A DNA stretch of 64,000 bases from DATCYX01 sp963714425 (GCA_963714425.1 CAVQOI010000012.1:62001-126000), one strand, 5' to 3'. Shown: positions 1 through 8,743, numbered from the stretch's first letter. Numbers and translations are program-made. Notes: generated by a model not told the origin, from the sequence alone.

Positions 1-1514
1 GTCGCAAGGTTTGCAATAGTATCGGTAACTGCCTCCGGAGTGAGTCCCGTGTTCCCAATCGCAATACTTCCTAAGCTAAATGTGGTATCGGCACCTAAAG
101 TATACACTCTAGCTTCCTGTCCACTAATTGGATCTGTTAATTGACTTACTGTGTGGTTGCCCTCTATGGCATCAGCTGCAGCTACAAGTCCAAGTGAAAC
201 AGTACTCAAATCGTTTTCTATCGGGTTCAAGAATGTGTTATAAGCCGCAATCCCAGCTGCTAACCCAACTGCGCCATCTGCACCAGGAACGGGGGTAACA
301 ATTTCCCCGCCCATCGCAGCCACACCCTCTAATATAACCCCAGAAACACTGATCCCTGTAGCAGTCAAATCACAGATTGTTGCTGCTATACTAAGTAGTT
401 TGCTTATACTAGGCCAGTGTCCTGTGGGGTCCACCGCCTTAACAGGGTTATTAAGGGCATAAGAGAAACGATCAAAAGTAAGCGAATTCAATGGAAGAGA
501 TGGAGACCTGGATTGTGAACCCCCCAGACGTTCACGATTCTCCTGGTTTAGTTGTACTAAAAACTGTGTCTCATGGTAATCTACAATAAGTGGCGTATAG
601 CTACCGCCTTCGCCTGGTATAATGACATCCGGCTGGATCCAGCGGTTAAGATAAGGGTCGTAGAATCGAGCGTTGTAAAAGTACAGCCCTATCGAACCCA
701 TCTCGCTGCGCTGACCGGTGTAGCGGTAGCTGGTGGGCGTGGTACCCCAGGTGTAGCGGTCTTCTCCCCACGGGCGGTAGCGCACTTCGCCTGTGCGCAC
801 ACCGCTTACACTGGCAGTGATGGACGTGCTGCCAAGATGATCCCCTAGCAGCCAGGAGAGGGTGTTCCCCTCCCGCATTGCGATGCGCGTACTACCGGCA
901 TAATAGTATCGTTTCATGGTGCTGGTTGAGTCGGTCCATTCGAAATAGTTGCCTATATAGACTCTTGTGGTTCCCCCCACCGTGCCCTTGACACGCTTGC
1001 CATCGCCGTCGTAGACGAACGTCGCCGTGGCTGCTCCGCTCACGCTTGTTAAACGGTTCTCCAAGTCATAGTCCAGGTTATACACCACCCCGCCGCCGTA
1101 GTTGCGCACGGTCATGTTGCCGTTGCAGTCGTAGGTGTAGGTCTTCCCACCCGCTGAGGATACAGCGTGGGCGATGGTGCGATTACCCGCAGCACAAGTC
1201 ACCTGGGCGTTGTAGGTGTAGCTCACCCCGGCTTTGCTTGCCAGGTTGCCGGTATCCGGATGGTAAGTGTATTGCTCGAACGGGCACGTCCCGCCCGATC
1301 CGCCGCTGGCGGTGGCGTCGATCAAGCGATCCAGCGCGTCGTAGTGGAAGGTCTGCGTTTGCTCACCACCGGCCTTGTAGTCCTTGATCCAGTCGATGTT
1401 GCCTGCCAGGTCGTAGTCATACTCGAATTTCTGTAAGGAGATCGTGTCCGTAACAATTCCGGTCTTCAAGAATTGCAGTCTCCCGCCCTGGCAATGGATC
1501 AAAAAGCGATAAAC
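1..1514 (-). CDS. Rhs/YD-repeat core protein, 5'-truncated and cut by the window edge
   Basis: The frame is open from an in-frame TGA at 1515-1517 to the left edge (about 504 codons). It holds YD repeats (FEYDYDLAGNI, TYTYDCNGNM, NLDYDLENRLTSV), then the Rhs core (LGDHLGSTS, YRYTGQRS, YFYNARFYDPYLNRWIQPD, YALNNPVKAVDPTGHW) and a variable tip that continues off the edge. Rhs proteins are normally far longer and secreted. Here no signal peptide and no ATG exist near the open end; the first ATGs lie about 400 bases in, and only a TTG at 1500-1502 could serve as an early start. I read it as a displaced C-terminal part of an Rhs gene, probably not expressed as a full shell protein. The tip's activity cannot be named. 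Confidence 0.75.
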
Positions 1515-1622
1515 TCAGCTAACGATTCAATTTGAATTACTGTAATTGTAGCTCGGCTGTTTTCATCAGAGTCATTTTTAAATTAGCCAAACGATATGTT
1601 TCTCTCCTTGTAGGTGTAAGGT

Positions 1623-2066
1623 CTAGGGTTTGAATACATTGTAATTGGTAATTATTGGAATTGAGCATATTAGTCCATTTAATATCGCTAAGATAATGCT
1701 AAGATTGATCAATGGTGGTAAGAAGAAAAGGATAATCCATCTAGTCAGAAGCGATACCATAATACCGTAAAATATCCCAAGTCCTATATAAAACACTTTT
1801 TCAACAGAATCTAATTCGTCTTTTGACCATGTGCTGACCGAAGTAGGTCTATACTTGGAGATATTCGGTAATCTTCTGTAACCAAAAATGAACCACAAAC
1901 AAAAAAAGATGCGCAATCCCAAATCAATGACTTCTGACCTAAAAAATCTTGGCCTATCAATAAATTGAGACACACCTAGTAACAATATCAGGATTGTGCA
2001 AGGTAATAAGTAAGAATATACAACTTTTACAAAATTATTGATGAGATTCCTGTTGGATTCAATCAT
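1623..2066 (-). CDS. Small hydrophobic membrane protein, possible Rhs-tip immunity protein
   Basis: This encodes 147 residues with about four hydrophobic segments (near residues 16-33, 48-65, 88-105 and 112-135) and no family I recognise. I chose the ATG at 2066 because GGAAG lies just upstream; a TTG at 2087 would add seven residues. The ATG lies 2 bases after the stop of the upstream tip fragment, so the two are translationally coupled. The DNA is clearly more AT-rich than the rest of the window. In polymorphic toxin loci a small gene directly after the toxin tip usually encodes its immunity protein, so that is the most economical reading, but it is inference from position only. Confidence 0.55.
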   Translation of the reverse strand: MIESNRNLINNFVKVVYSYLLPCTILILLLGVSQFIDRPRFFRSEVIDLGLRIFFCLWFIFGYRRLPNISKYRPTSVSTWSKDELDSVEKVFYIGLGIFYGIMVSLLTRWIILFFLPPLINLSIILAILNGLICSIPIITNYNVFKP

Positions 2067-2068
2067 AC

Positions 2069-2398
2069 TCACTTCCAGATGTTCCAATGCCTGGGTAGTA
2101 GAAATGCCAGATCCGCACGAATGGGATTGCCCTGGTATGATAATTGTCCATTTAGACCCCCATTGCCTCCAGCGTAAGCGCCTCCTACACCTCCACCACC
2201 AAATATCGTAAATGGGACTTGACCATAATGTGGATCAACTCGTAAGCCAGATATTTCCGCTATGGATATTCCTTCAAGTGGCGCTGTAACGGCGACTGAC
2301 ACAACGCCCTCTGCAGCTGCAGTCCCACTTACTATTGCAGCGGTAGGTTGGGTTGAGCGCAGCGAAACCCAACAACTGGATCTATGATAGCAAAACAT
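2069..2398 (-). CDS. Orphan Rhs C-terminal tip fragment (putative)
   Basis: Up to 109 residues. The first 20 or so look like read-through of an intergenic repeat; the rest is Ala/Gly-rich, with TAAAEGVVSVAVTAPLEG followed by a run of glycines and a hydrophilic end. It resembles the small Ala/Gly-rich C-terminal regions of Rhs proteins, but I cannot assign an enzymatic fold. It carries no YD repeats or DPTG core, so it is at most a detached tip. The true start is uncertain and it may be a dead remnant. Its stop is 2 bases from the start of the next membrane protein. Confidence 0.4.
   Translation of the reverse strand: MFCYHRSSCWVSLRSTQPTAAIVSGTAAAEGVVSVAVTAPLEGISIAEISGLRVDPHYGQVPFTIFGGGGVGGAYAGGNGGLNGQLSYQGNPIRADLAFLLPRHWNIWK
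2347..2373. repeat. Short inverted repeat, GTTGGGTT/AACCCAAC
   Basis: Two perfect 8-bp arms, 2347-2354 and 2366-2373, flank an 11-base spacer containing gagcgcagcg. It lies at the start of the orphan tip reading frame. The words resemble dispersed intergenic palindromes of other bacteria, which suggests the N-terminal residues of that frame are not native. Confidence 0.5.
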
Positions 2399-2497
2399 AC
2401 CGCTCGAATCTAGTGCTTTTCGTCACCTTCCCCCGCCTGACTGCCGGACGCTACCCGCCAATGCGTCCCCTTTCAACCTTCTAACATTCAAACGCCC

Positions 2498-3376
2498 CTA
2501 CCTGCCCCACCCGGCGATGAGAACCAGTCCGGAAGCGATCATGAAGGCTCCGCTCAAGCGCACACGCACGCCTTCCTCCTTGTAGATGATAAACGCCAGC
2601 ACCGCCCCGATGACGATGCTGAACTGGCGGAAAGCCACGATATAGCTGGCGTACGGGCTGAGCTGGTATGCCCACAGGATCAGCCAGTAGCCGGCAAAGC
2701 CCAACACCGCGGCAATGCTCGCCAGCTTCCAGTCGTTATTACCCGGGTCCTGGCGCAGTGATTTAAATTTGCGCATCAGGAGCAGGTAGGGGGGAAGAGA
2801 GATGGCAAAGTAGAAATAACAGTAGCGCGCCGCCGTCGCCGGACCTTGCTGGACCACTTCGGCGGCGATCTTATCCAGCACCGAGTAACCCACCATCCCT
2901 GCCGCGCCCAGAAGCATCCACAGCGTGGCGTGGTTGATATAACGGTTCAAGCGCACCTCGCGGATGCTGCGCAGCGGCACCAGCGCACAGCCTACCACGA
3001 CGACTCCGATCCCCAACCAGCCCATGGGGGTCAGGTAGCGACCACGGAGCACATCTGCGAAGCCGAGAAAGATGACCGGCAGCGAGCGTACAACCGGGTA
3101 AACGATGGTGAAGTCGGAGGATTCATAAGCGCGCGCCAGTCCGAAAAGGTACAGGCTGGCGCACACCCCAGAGCCTGTCACGCACACCCACGCCAGGGGG
3201 GTCATGGAGCGGGTCACAATCTCGCTCCACACCGCTGGTACGAAGCCAATGATGGTCGTCAGCAGCACCATCTTGTAATAGAAAGTGGTCTCGGAACGAT
3301 AATAGCGGGCCAGGAGGTTCCAGCCCGCGTGCATAAAGGTCGAGATCAGGACGATGAAGATGACAGTTGGCGTCAA
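2498..3376 (-). CDS. EamA/DMT-superfamily membrane transporter
   Basis: This 292-residue, strongly hydrophobic protein has about ten predicted membrane helices in two halves, as expected for the drug/metabolite transporter superfamily. Its length (about 290-300) and positively charged inter-helix loops fit EamA-type permeases that export amino acids or metabolites. The start, MTPTVIFIVLISTFMHAGWN, is typical of the family. Its ATG overlaps the stop of the upstream acetyltransferase by 4 bases, so the two are one transcript and probably coupled in translation. The substrate cannot be told from sequence. Confidence 0.85.
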   Translation of the reverse strand: MTPTVIFIVLISTFMHAGWNLLARYYRSETTFYYKMVLLTTIIGFVPAVWSEIVTRSMTPLAWVCVTGSGVCASLYLFGLARAYESSDFTIVYPVVRSLPVIFLGFADVLRGRYLTPMGWLGIGVVVVGCALVPLRSIREVRLNRYINHATLWMLLGAAGMVGYSVLDKIAAEVVQQGPATAARYCYFYFAISLPPYLLLMRKFKSLRQDPGNNDWKLASIAAVLGFAGYWLILWAYQLSPYASYIVAFRQFSIVIGAVLAFIIYKEEGVRVRLSGAFMIASGLVLIAGWGR

Positions 3377-4377
3377 AGTTTAAGCGACATCCAGATAAGG
3401 GTTTGGTGCAGGTGAAAGCCGGCATCCTGGATCGCCTGGGTAGCTCTGCCAGCCGGGTAATCCAGAGCCAGAGGCCTGCGCTGCACCATGTGGCGGCGGA
3501 TGTGCTCCAGCAAGCACCTGGCGGCAAGGTCTTCGCTTTGGGAGGGCGCCGCCAGCCACAGACTGTCGGCATAAGAGGGCATGGCTTGCCATGCCAGCAC
3601 GCCCACCAGCTGTTTGCCACGGTAGGCAGACCACTGGCGCACCTGCAGGTCGTTCATAAAGCGGTGGAAGAAGCCCCACAGGTCGGGACGCAGTGCGTTT
3701 AGCTTAAGAGAGAGATGCCAGCTGAGTGTCTTTGGGTAGCGATCCACCAGCCACTGGCGTTGGTAGCGCCAGTCTGGGGAGCGGCGCTCCTGGACGCGCA
3801 CCTCCGGGTGGGCAACCCCAGGCAGGATACCCGGCGCCACTGCCTCGCCGCTCCCAGGTGGCTCCAAATGCCAGGTGCTGCGCCTGGCTTGCTCCACAAA
3901 GCCCGCCAGACGGTACAGGCGTACGGCACCTTCGTTCTCCTGGCGCACATGCAACCACACGGATTGCGCACCTCGCTGGCGAGCATGCTCGAGAGCCACA
4001 CTGGTCATGCGGGAAGCGATCCCTTTGCGGCGGAAATCGGGGTGTACGGCGACGTTGGCGATCAGGTAATAGCGGGCTTTCAAGGTGTAGTACGGGATCA
4101 GGGTGAGGTTGCCGACCAGCGCCCCTGCTTCCTCCCACACATACCCGCTAACCGGGATCGAGGCCCCATCGGCCCCGATGCGCGCCCAGCGGGCATAGCC
4201 CGGGTTTCTGGCAGCTGCGCGCATCTGCTTCAAGTAGCGCAGCCCATCGGGGTCGAGCGTATCGGAGAAGCAGCGCTCCATCAGGTCGGCGACGGCATTC
4301 AGGTCCCGGCGCAGATCAATGGGCCGCGGATTTTTTTGGGTGGTGGCTGGAGCGAGCAGCTTGGTGAGCGAGGCCAT
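3373..4377 (-). CDS. GNAT-family N-acetyltransferase
   Basis: This 334-residue protein has the GNAT acetyl-CoA site in its middle: VHPDFRRKGIASRMTSVALE (motif A, R/Q-x-x-G-x-G/A type) followed by GAQSVWLHVRQENEGAVRLYRLAGF, at about residues 110-160. The C-terminal half shows a weaker, second GNAT-like stretch (QWSAYRGKQLVGVLAW), so it may be a tandem-GNAT protein in which only the first half keeps the acetyl-CoA motif. The acceptor substrate is unknown. It is first in a two-gene operon with the EamA transporter and is divergent from nurA. Confidence 0.8.
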   Translation of the reverse strand: MASLTKLLAPATTQKNPRPIDLRRDLNAVADLMERCFSDTLDPDGLRYLKQMRAAARNPGYARWARIGADGASIPVSGYVWEEAGALVGNLTLIPYYTLKARYYLIANVAVHPDFRRKGIASRMTSVALEHARQRGAQSVWLHVRQENEGAVRLYRLAGFVEQARRSTWHLEPPGSGEAVAPGILPGVAHPEVRVQERRSPDWRYQRQWLVDRYPKTLSWHLSLKLNALRPDLWGFFHRFMNDLQVRQWSAYRGKQLVGVLAWQAMPSYADSLWLAAPSQSEDLAARCLLEHIRRHMVQRRPLALDYPAGRATQAIQDAGFHLHQTLIWMSLKL

Positions 4378-4515
4378 TTTTCTGAATTATACCCCCCTAT
4401 CCATACCCTTCACAATACGGTACAATAGACGAAACATATGTTCTGGCAAATCGCAATCACCCATCCCCCCTTCACCCCCCTTCCCTGCAGGGAAGGGGGG
4501 ATTGGACCGAAAAAT

Positions 4516-4550
4516 GGGCACACGCAGGGGCTGCGCCCCTGCGTGTGCCC
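4516..4550. repeat. Perfect 16-bp hairpin with 3-nt loop
   Basis: Arms 4516-4531 and 4535-4550 are perfectly complementary around a TGC loop; the core is GGGGC-TGC-GCCCC. It lies between the divergent GNAT and nurA genes, so it is not an obvious terminator for either. Similar 3-nt-loop hairpins occur at 13685-13727 and 34288-34314. Confidence 0.85.
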
Positions 4551-4592
4551 TTATTTCGGAGACTAGCGGTGGGGGCATAGCCTGATTTAATT

Positions 4593-5750
4593 ATGTCGCT
4601 TGATTTCCAACAGATTCGTAAGCAGGTGCAGCGTTTAGGCCAAAGCGCCCCACAGCGTGAAAACCGACTCAAGGAGCTGCGCCAGCGCGCCTGGGAGCTG
4701 CTGCAAGCCCACGCCAACGAGCTCGATAGCCTTCGACAGAAGGTAGAAAGCGTAGTACGCACCCATGACCCGTCTCTTCGCTGTGCTGTTCCAGCCCGCG
4801 AGGCACTCACCACGCATGGTCCCGTACCCGCACTCAACAAAGAGATTATCCTGCTGGCAGCCGACGGATCGCAAATCTACCTTGACCGCCACGCATCTGT
4901 TGAGTATTTCCTCATAAACATCGGTGTCCTGCGCATGGATTACCGCAATCCCCAGACGCCGCACATCACCGTAGAGGGCGACCTGTACTACGGCGATGAC
5001 CTGAACGTCGGGGGTGCGTACCCATCCGAGGAGAAAGTCTCGTTGCTGCGCGACTTGCGCGAGCGCCAGATGCTGGCTGAGCTGGTTGAGGCCTTGGGGG
5101 AGCCGGCCATCACGCTGTCTGATGGTCGCCTGGAACTGTGGGGCGCAAGCCCCGAGGAGGAGAGGGGCGAAACTGGGGAGCATAGCCTGGGAGCATTTCT
5201 GGAAGCCTTGAGACGCCTGCGGGACGCCGGCGCTACAGCTGCCGGCTACGTGGACAAGCCCGGCGAGGATTACCTGGTGCGCCTGCTGGAGATAGCCTCC
5301 CTGCCAGCAGAGGACGCCAAAGATCGCCCTTTGTTGGGCATTCGTGACGTGGACTTGCTGCACCGCATCCTGGCTCCTGGAGAACGCTCAGCAGTATACG
5401 CCGTGCAATCGCGCACAGCCCGAACCTACCGCAGAAAACACGAGTCCCTGGCGCCACATTTCTTCTACCTGAATGTTGGCAGGGCAGGGCGCCCCTGGCT
5501 GGCGCGGGTTGATATCCTGGGCTGGGTGGCAGACGACCCGCAGAAGCTCAACGACCTGCACGCCGTGCTTCTGCACCAGTGCGGCATGCTCGGCTCGCGC
5601 CCTTATCCCTATGCCCTACACCGCGCTCACGAGATCGCCCGAGTGACCCCAGACGAGAAAGCGCAGCTGGAGCTAATGATTGCCAACGAGCTGCGAAAGC
5701 ATGGCGTGCCAGTGGAACAGTCGCACAAACAGTTTCTCAAGAATTTGTAA
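4593..5750 (+). CDS. nurA: NurA-domain DNA nuclease
   Basis: This 385-residue protein has the NurA signature: an LAADGSQI motif at about residues 87-94 (a metal-binding Asp followed by Gly-Ser), a second acidic cluster around residues 220-255, and the C-terminal segment with YPYALHRAHEIARV. NurA is a 5'-3' nuclease that works with the HerA hexameric translocase in DNA end resection in archaea and some bacteria. Its partner herA follows at 6988, separated by one HAS-barrel-like gene and a GxxExxY gene. An N-terminal coiled coil of about 60 residues precedes the nuclease domain. Confidence 0.88.
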   Translation: MSLDFQQIRKQVQRLGQSAPQRENRLKELRQRAWELLQAHANELDSLRQKVESVVRTHDPSLRCAVPAREALTTHGPVPALNKEIILLAADGSQIYLDRHASVEYFLINIGVLRMDYRNPQTPHITVEGDLYYGDDLNVGGAYPSEEKVSLLRDLRERQMLAELVEALGEPAITLSDGRLELWGASPEEERGETGEHSLGAFLEALRRLRDAGATAAGYVDKPGEDYLVRLLEIASLPAEDAKDRPLLGIRDVDLLHRILAPGERSAVYAVQSRTARTYRRKHESLAPHFFYLNVGRAGRPWLARVDILGWVADDPQKLNDLHAVLLHQCGMLGSRPYPYALHRAHEIARVTPDEKAQLELMIANELRKHGVPVEQSHKQFLKNL

Positions 5751-5756
5751 GAGAAT

Positions 5757-5790
5757 CAACCACAGATGAACACGGTTGAGCACGGATTCG
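5757..5790. repeat. Word repeat, cacagatgaacacggtt...gcacggatt type
   Basis: A low-complexity array of the short words cacagatgaacacgg and gagcacggatt directly follows the nurA stop. A reverse-orientation relative lies at about 22196-22227 (aatccg...aatccgtgtcc). It is not coding. Confidence 0.5.
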
Positions 5791-5876
5791 TTTACCTTGA
5801 AAAATCATCTCCGAAATCATCCTGCTTGCTGGCAGGTACGGCTGAGTTGGTCTGTAGCAAATAGGAGTATCTCCAA

Positions 5877-6488
5877 ATGAGCTCTATCCAAATCGGGAGG
5901 TTATTGCGCGGCAGCACCAGTGGATTCGTCGCTGGATGCCGCGTCCTCAGCTTCGAAGCCGACGCCCCCTCCTTGGGAGCGCTGGTGCGCGCTCCGCTGG
6001 GGGAGCATATGAGCGTTTATGGCCTGATCCACGATATCCACATCGATGACGATGGGCTGGTGCGCCAGCTGGTCACAGCTGAGGGAGTCGACGAAGCCGC
6101 TATCGCCGATAACCGCCAGAACCGCACCGTGCCGGTGGAGATTAGCGTGCTCGCGGTGGGCCACCAGCTGGATGGACAGATCGCCCACCTGCTGCCTCCC
6201 CGACCACCGCTCAGCCTGGACGTCATCCACCTGTGCGACGACGGCGAGCTATGCCAATTCACGGCTACCGGGCGCTTCGGCTACTTCCGCCATGTGCTGC
6301 GCGACACCAGCCTGCCGGTGAGCGAGATCCTGGCGGCGCACATCCAGCAAGCCCAGCGCGCCCACGCTTCCATGGGCAACCCTGCCTGGGCTGCCTCTGC
6401 TGCTCAGGAGCTGATCACCTTGCTGCGGGATGATTACAGCACTTTGATGAATGTCTTGAACGCATTGCATGACATCAATTCGTTTTAA
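5877..6488 (+). CDS. HAS-barrel-like protein of the HerA/NurA locus
   Basis: This 203-residue soluble protein sits between nurA and herA. Its first 60 residues (IGRLLRGSTSGFVAGCRV, then GALVRAPL and VYGLIHDIHIDDDG) match in layout the N-terminal HAS-barrel of HerA itself: beta strands, a Gly turn, then YGLV/I. I see no nuclease or ATPase motif. AGGAG lies about 9 bases upstream of the ATG. Given its position it probably acts in the HerA/NurA complex, for example as an adaptor; that is inference from context and barrel-like sequence. Confidence 0.7.
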   Translation: MSSIQIGRLLRGSTSGFVAGCRVLSFEADAPSLGALVRAPLGEHMSVYGLIHDIHIDDDGLVRQLVTAEGVDEAAIADNRQNRTVPVEISVLAVGHQLDGQIAHLLPPRPPLSLDVIHLCDDGELCQFTATGRFGYFRHVLRDTSLPVSEILAAHIQQAQRAHASMGNPAWAASAAQELITLLRDDYSTLMNVLNALHDINSF

Positions 6489-6517
6489 CACAAAGGGCAC
6501 GAAGGGCGCAAAGAAAA
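6487..6517 (+). repeat. Word-repeat arm, acaaagggcacgaagg type (left)
   Basis: An array of 8-10-base words (acacaaaggg, cacgaaggg, cgcaaag) runs up to the GTG start of the GxxExxY gene. Its inverted, diverged counterpart lies at 6938-6972 on the other side of that gene, so the gene is framed by imperfect inverted repeats. Confidence 0.75.
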
Positions 6518-6928
6518 GTGGATAAGTCTTCTAAAGGTTATTTTCCGCCTATCCCTCAGGATGTCGAGCGCGTAGGGAAGATCGTTCTTGATGCCGCGTT
6601 TAAAGTTCATACGGCGCTTGGTCCGGGGCTATTGGAATCGGTCTATGAGGCATGTCTTGCCTACGAAATTCGTAATTCTGGTATCTTAGTCGAGACCCAG
6701 GTCCAGATACCAGTAATATATGAAGGCGTACGCGTAGATGGCGGGCTAAGGGTGGATCTCCTGGTCCATCAATGCGTTATCGTAGAAGTAAAAGCCGTTG
6801 AAAAAATGATCCCTCTCCATCAGGCGCAACTATTAACCTATTTAAAGCTGAGCGAAAAAAGGCTCGGCTTTCTTATAAACTTTAATGCGGCACACCTGAA
6901 ACATGGGATAAAGCGCTTGGTGCGATAA
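6518..6928 (+). CDS. GxxExxY protein (PD-(D/E)XK-fold family)
   Basis: This 136-residue protein contains GPGLLESVYEACLAYEI (the G-x-x-E-x-x-Y signature), GGLRVDLLVHQCVIVEVKAV (Asp then E-x-K, a PD-(D/E)XK nuclease active-site pattern) and the family's C-terminal LGFLINFN. The predicted activity is a nuclease of unknown target; no mechanism is established for the family to my knowledge. The start is a GTG at 6518, because no ATG exists upstream of the conserved region. It interrupts the otherwise coherent nurA-HAS-herA series and is framed by inverted word repeats, which suggests later insertion. Confidence 0.88.
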   Translation: MDKSSKGYFPPIPQDVERVGKIVLDAAFKVHTALGPGLLESVYEACLAYEIRNSGILVETQVQIPVIYEGVRVDGGLRVDLLVHQCVIVEVKAVEKMIPLHQAQLLTYLKLSEKRLGFLINFNAAHLKHGIKRLVR

Positions 6929-6937
6929 ACAAATCAT

Positions 6938-6972
6938 TAATTCTTTGTGCACTTTGTGTTCTTTGTGGTGTA
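6938..6972 (-). repeat. Word-repeat arm, ctttgtg/ctttgtgg type (right, inverted)
   Basis: The words ttctttgtgc, actttgtgtt and ctttgtggtg form the reverse complement, imperfectly, of the left arm at 6487-6517. The array ends just upstream of the herA ribosome binding site. Confidence 0.75.
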
Positions 6973-6987
6973 TATATGGGAGAAACT

Positions 6988-8685
6988 ATGTACCCGATGA
7001 TGGATGTAATAGGTTATATCGTCGGCGGCGGGTTGAAGGAGAGCCTCAACGTGCGCCTCAGTGTCCCAGCGGAGCAGGTGCAAGAGGGCAGCTTTGTGGT
7101 CATCGAGAGCGGGAACTGGCAGTTCTACGGGCTGGTTACCGACCTACGCCTTGGCGCCACCGACCCGCGTTTCGCCGACGAGCAGAGCGAAGGGCGCCTG
7201 CCAGCACAACTGGCGGGGCTGTTGCACGGGCAAACGCTGTACACAAACCTGGAAGTGCTGCCGGCGCTGATGCTGGAGCGCGGCCCCGAGCCGGGCTCGC
7301 CCGAGTATCCCCGCTGGCTTGCAGAGCATCCCGATCCGCCGCGCCCGCTGCCGGTGAAGACCCTTCCGCCGCATCACGCTCCCGTGCGCATGGCAGGTGA
7401 AGGTGACATCGCTGAGATCTTCGGCAGGGCGGGCGAGAAGGGCAACTTCGTGATCGGCGCCACCCGCGAGCAGGGACACCCGGTGTGCATCGACCTTGAC
7501 CGTTTCATCCAGCGCTCCAGCGGCGTGTTCGGCGCCACAGGTACAGGGAAATCCTTCCTCACACGATTGGTGCTGGCTGGGTTGATCCACCTCAACCGCG
7601 CCTCCGTGCTTGTGCTGGACATGCACAACGAGTACGGCCTGGACGACACCGCCTCGGATACCGGTCAGCGCGTCATCGGCTTGAAGACCAAGTTCCCCAG
7701 CCGGGTGCGCGTGGTCGGGGTTGGCAAGGGAGCGCTCATCCGCGGGCAAACCCCCGATTTTAACCTGGAGGTCGCTATGGGGGATGTCCAGCCTGAGGAC
7801 ATCGAGCTGCTCTCGCGAGAGCTGAACCTGAGAGAGACTACCCCCACCGTGCTGGAGTCGCTGGTGAGCAGCTTCGGGCGGGAGGAATGGTACGCCGCCT
7901 TCCGGGAGATGGTCCATGGCGCCATGATGGACACCGACGATGGGAAAAAAACTCCCGCTCCAAACAGCGTGGCGTATTGGGCAAGCCGAGCCGGGGTGAA
8001 CGTGATGGCAGCTGAAGGGCTGCATTCCAAGCTGAACCGCCTGTTCCACAAGGAATACATTGTTGCTCAGCCGGCAGCCGATAGCGTGAGCGAGATCATC
8101 AAGTCGCTGGAGGCCGGTCAGCATGTCGTGCTCTCCTTTGGCAAGTTCGAGACCGACCTGGATTACCTGCTGGTGAGCAACCTGCTCACCCGCCGCATCC
8201 GCCAAGCCTGGGAGAAGCGCACGAACACCTTCCGCTCCAAAGGTATAAACGAGCCGCGCCCGCTGGTGGTCGTGCTGGAGGAAGCTCACAAGCTGCTCAA
8301 TCGCGAGATGGCAGCCCAAACCACTTTCAGCACCATCGCCCGCGAGCTGCGCAAATATTACGTCACCCTGCTGATCGTCGACCAGCGCCCGTCGCAGATC
8401 TACGATGAGGTCATGTCACAATTGGGCACGCGCATCTCCGGTTGGCTGGGGGACGACGATGACATCCGCGCTGTGCTCTCCGGGCTGGCGGGGCGGGAAG
8501 CGCTGCGCGGCATGCTGGCTCACCTGCAGCCCAGGGAGGAAGTGCTGCTGCTGGGTTGGGGTGTGCCGATGCCCCTGCCGGTGCGCTCCCGCCGCTACGA
8601 CGAACAATTCTGGGAAGAGCTGTTGGGGAAGTCGGGGCGCAAGCGGGGCGCCAACCAGAGTCTCAAAGAGCTGGGATTTGACTGA
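6988..8685 (+). CDS. herA: HerA-type hexameric DNA translocase ATPase
   Basis: This 565-residue protein has an N-terminal HAS-barrel (residues 1-60, with FYGLVTDL), a Walker A GATGTGKS at about residue 181, a VLDMHNEYG segment, a Walker B LVVVLEEAHKLL near residue 425 and a C-terminal arginine-rich region (IARELRKYY, VDQRPSQI). HerA pumps DNA in complex with the NurA nuclease. I chose the ATG at 6988 over the one at 6976 because GGGAGAAA sits 3-10 bases before it. nurA lies 1.2 kb upstream on the same strand. Confidence 0.9.
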   Translation: MYPMMDVIGYIVGGGLKESLNVRLSVPAEQVQEGSFVVIESGNWQFYGLVTDLRLGATDPRFADEQSEGRLPAQLAGLLHGQTLYTNLEVLPALMLERGPEPGSPEYPRWLAEHPDPPRPLPVKTLPPHHAPVRMAGEGDIAEIFGRAGEKGNFVIGATREQGHPVCIDLDRFIQRSSGVFGATGTGKSFLTRLVLAGLIHLNRASVLVLDMHNEYGLDDTASDTGQRVIGLKTKFPSRVRVVGVGKGALIRGQTPDFNLEVAMGDVQPEDIELLSRELNLRETTPTVLESLVSSFGREEWYAAFREMVHGAMMDTDDGKKTPAPNSVAYWASRAGVNVMAAEGLHSKLNRLFHKEYIVAQPAADSVSEIIKSLEAGQHVVLSFGKFETDLDYLLVSNLLTRRIRQAWEKRTNTFRSKGINEPRPLVVVLEEAHKLLNREMAAQTTFSTIARELRKYYVTLLIVDQRPSQIYDEVMSQLGTRISGWLGDDDDIRAVLSGLAGREALRGMLAHLQPREEVLLLGWGVPMPLPVRSRRYDEQFWEELLGKSGRKRGANQSLKELGFD

Positions 8686-8704
8686 GATCAATCCTGGTTA
8701 TAAT
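8678..8704 (+). promoter_or_regulatory. Sigma-70-type promoter inside the herA end
   Basis: TTGACT (8678-8683) and a consensus TATAAT (8699-8704) are separated by 15 bases, slightly short. The promoter would transcribe the 73-aa gene and the nitroreductase independently of herA. Confidence 0.5.
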
Positions 8705-8743
8705 ACACTGGTAGCTAAGGATATCATTCAAGGATGGGTGGGA

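Noticed and set aside
1046..1436. Plus-strand frames of about 90-113 codons at the left edge
   Set aside because: They lie opposite the Rhs core, whose minus-strand reading has clear YD repeats.
7144..8319. 391-codon open frame on the minus strand opposite herA
   Set aside because: It is a shadow of a GC-rich gene: no ribosome binding site, no family motif and low-complexity composition, while herA has intact motifs on the other strand.
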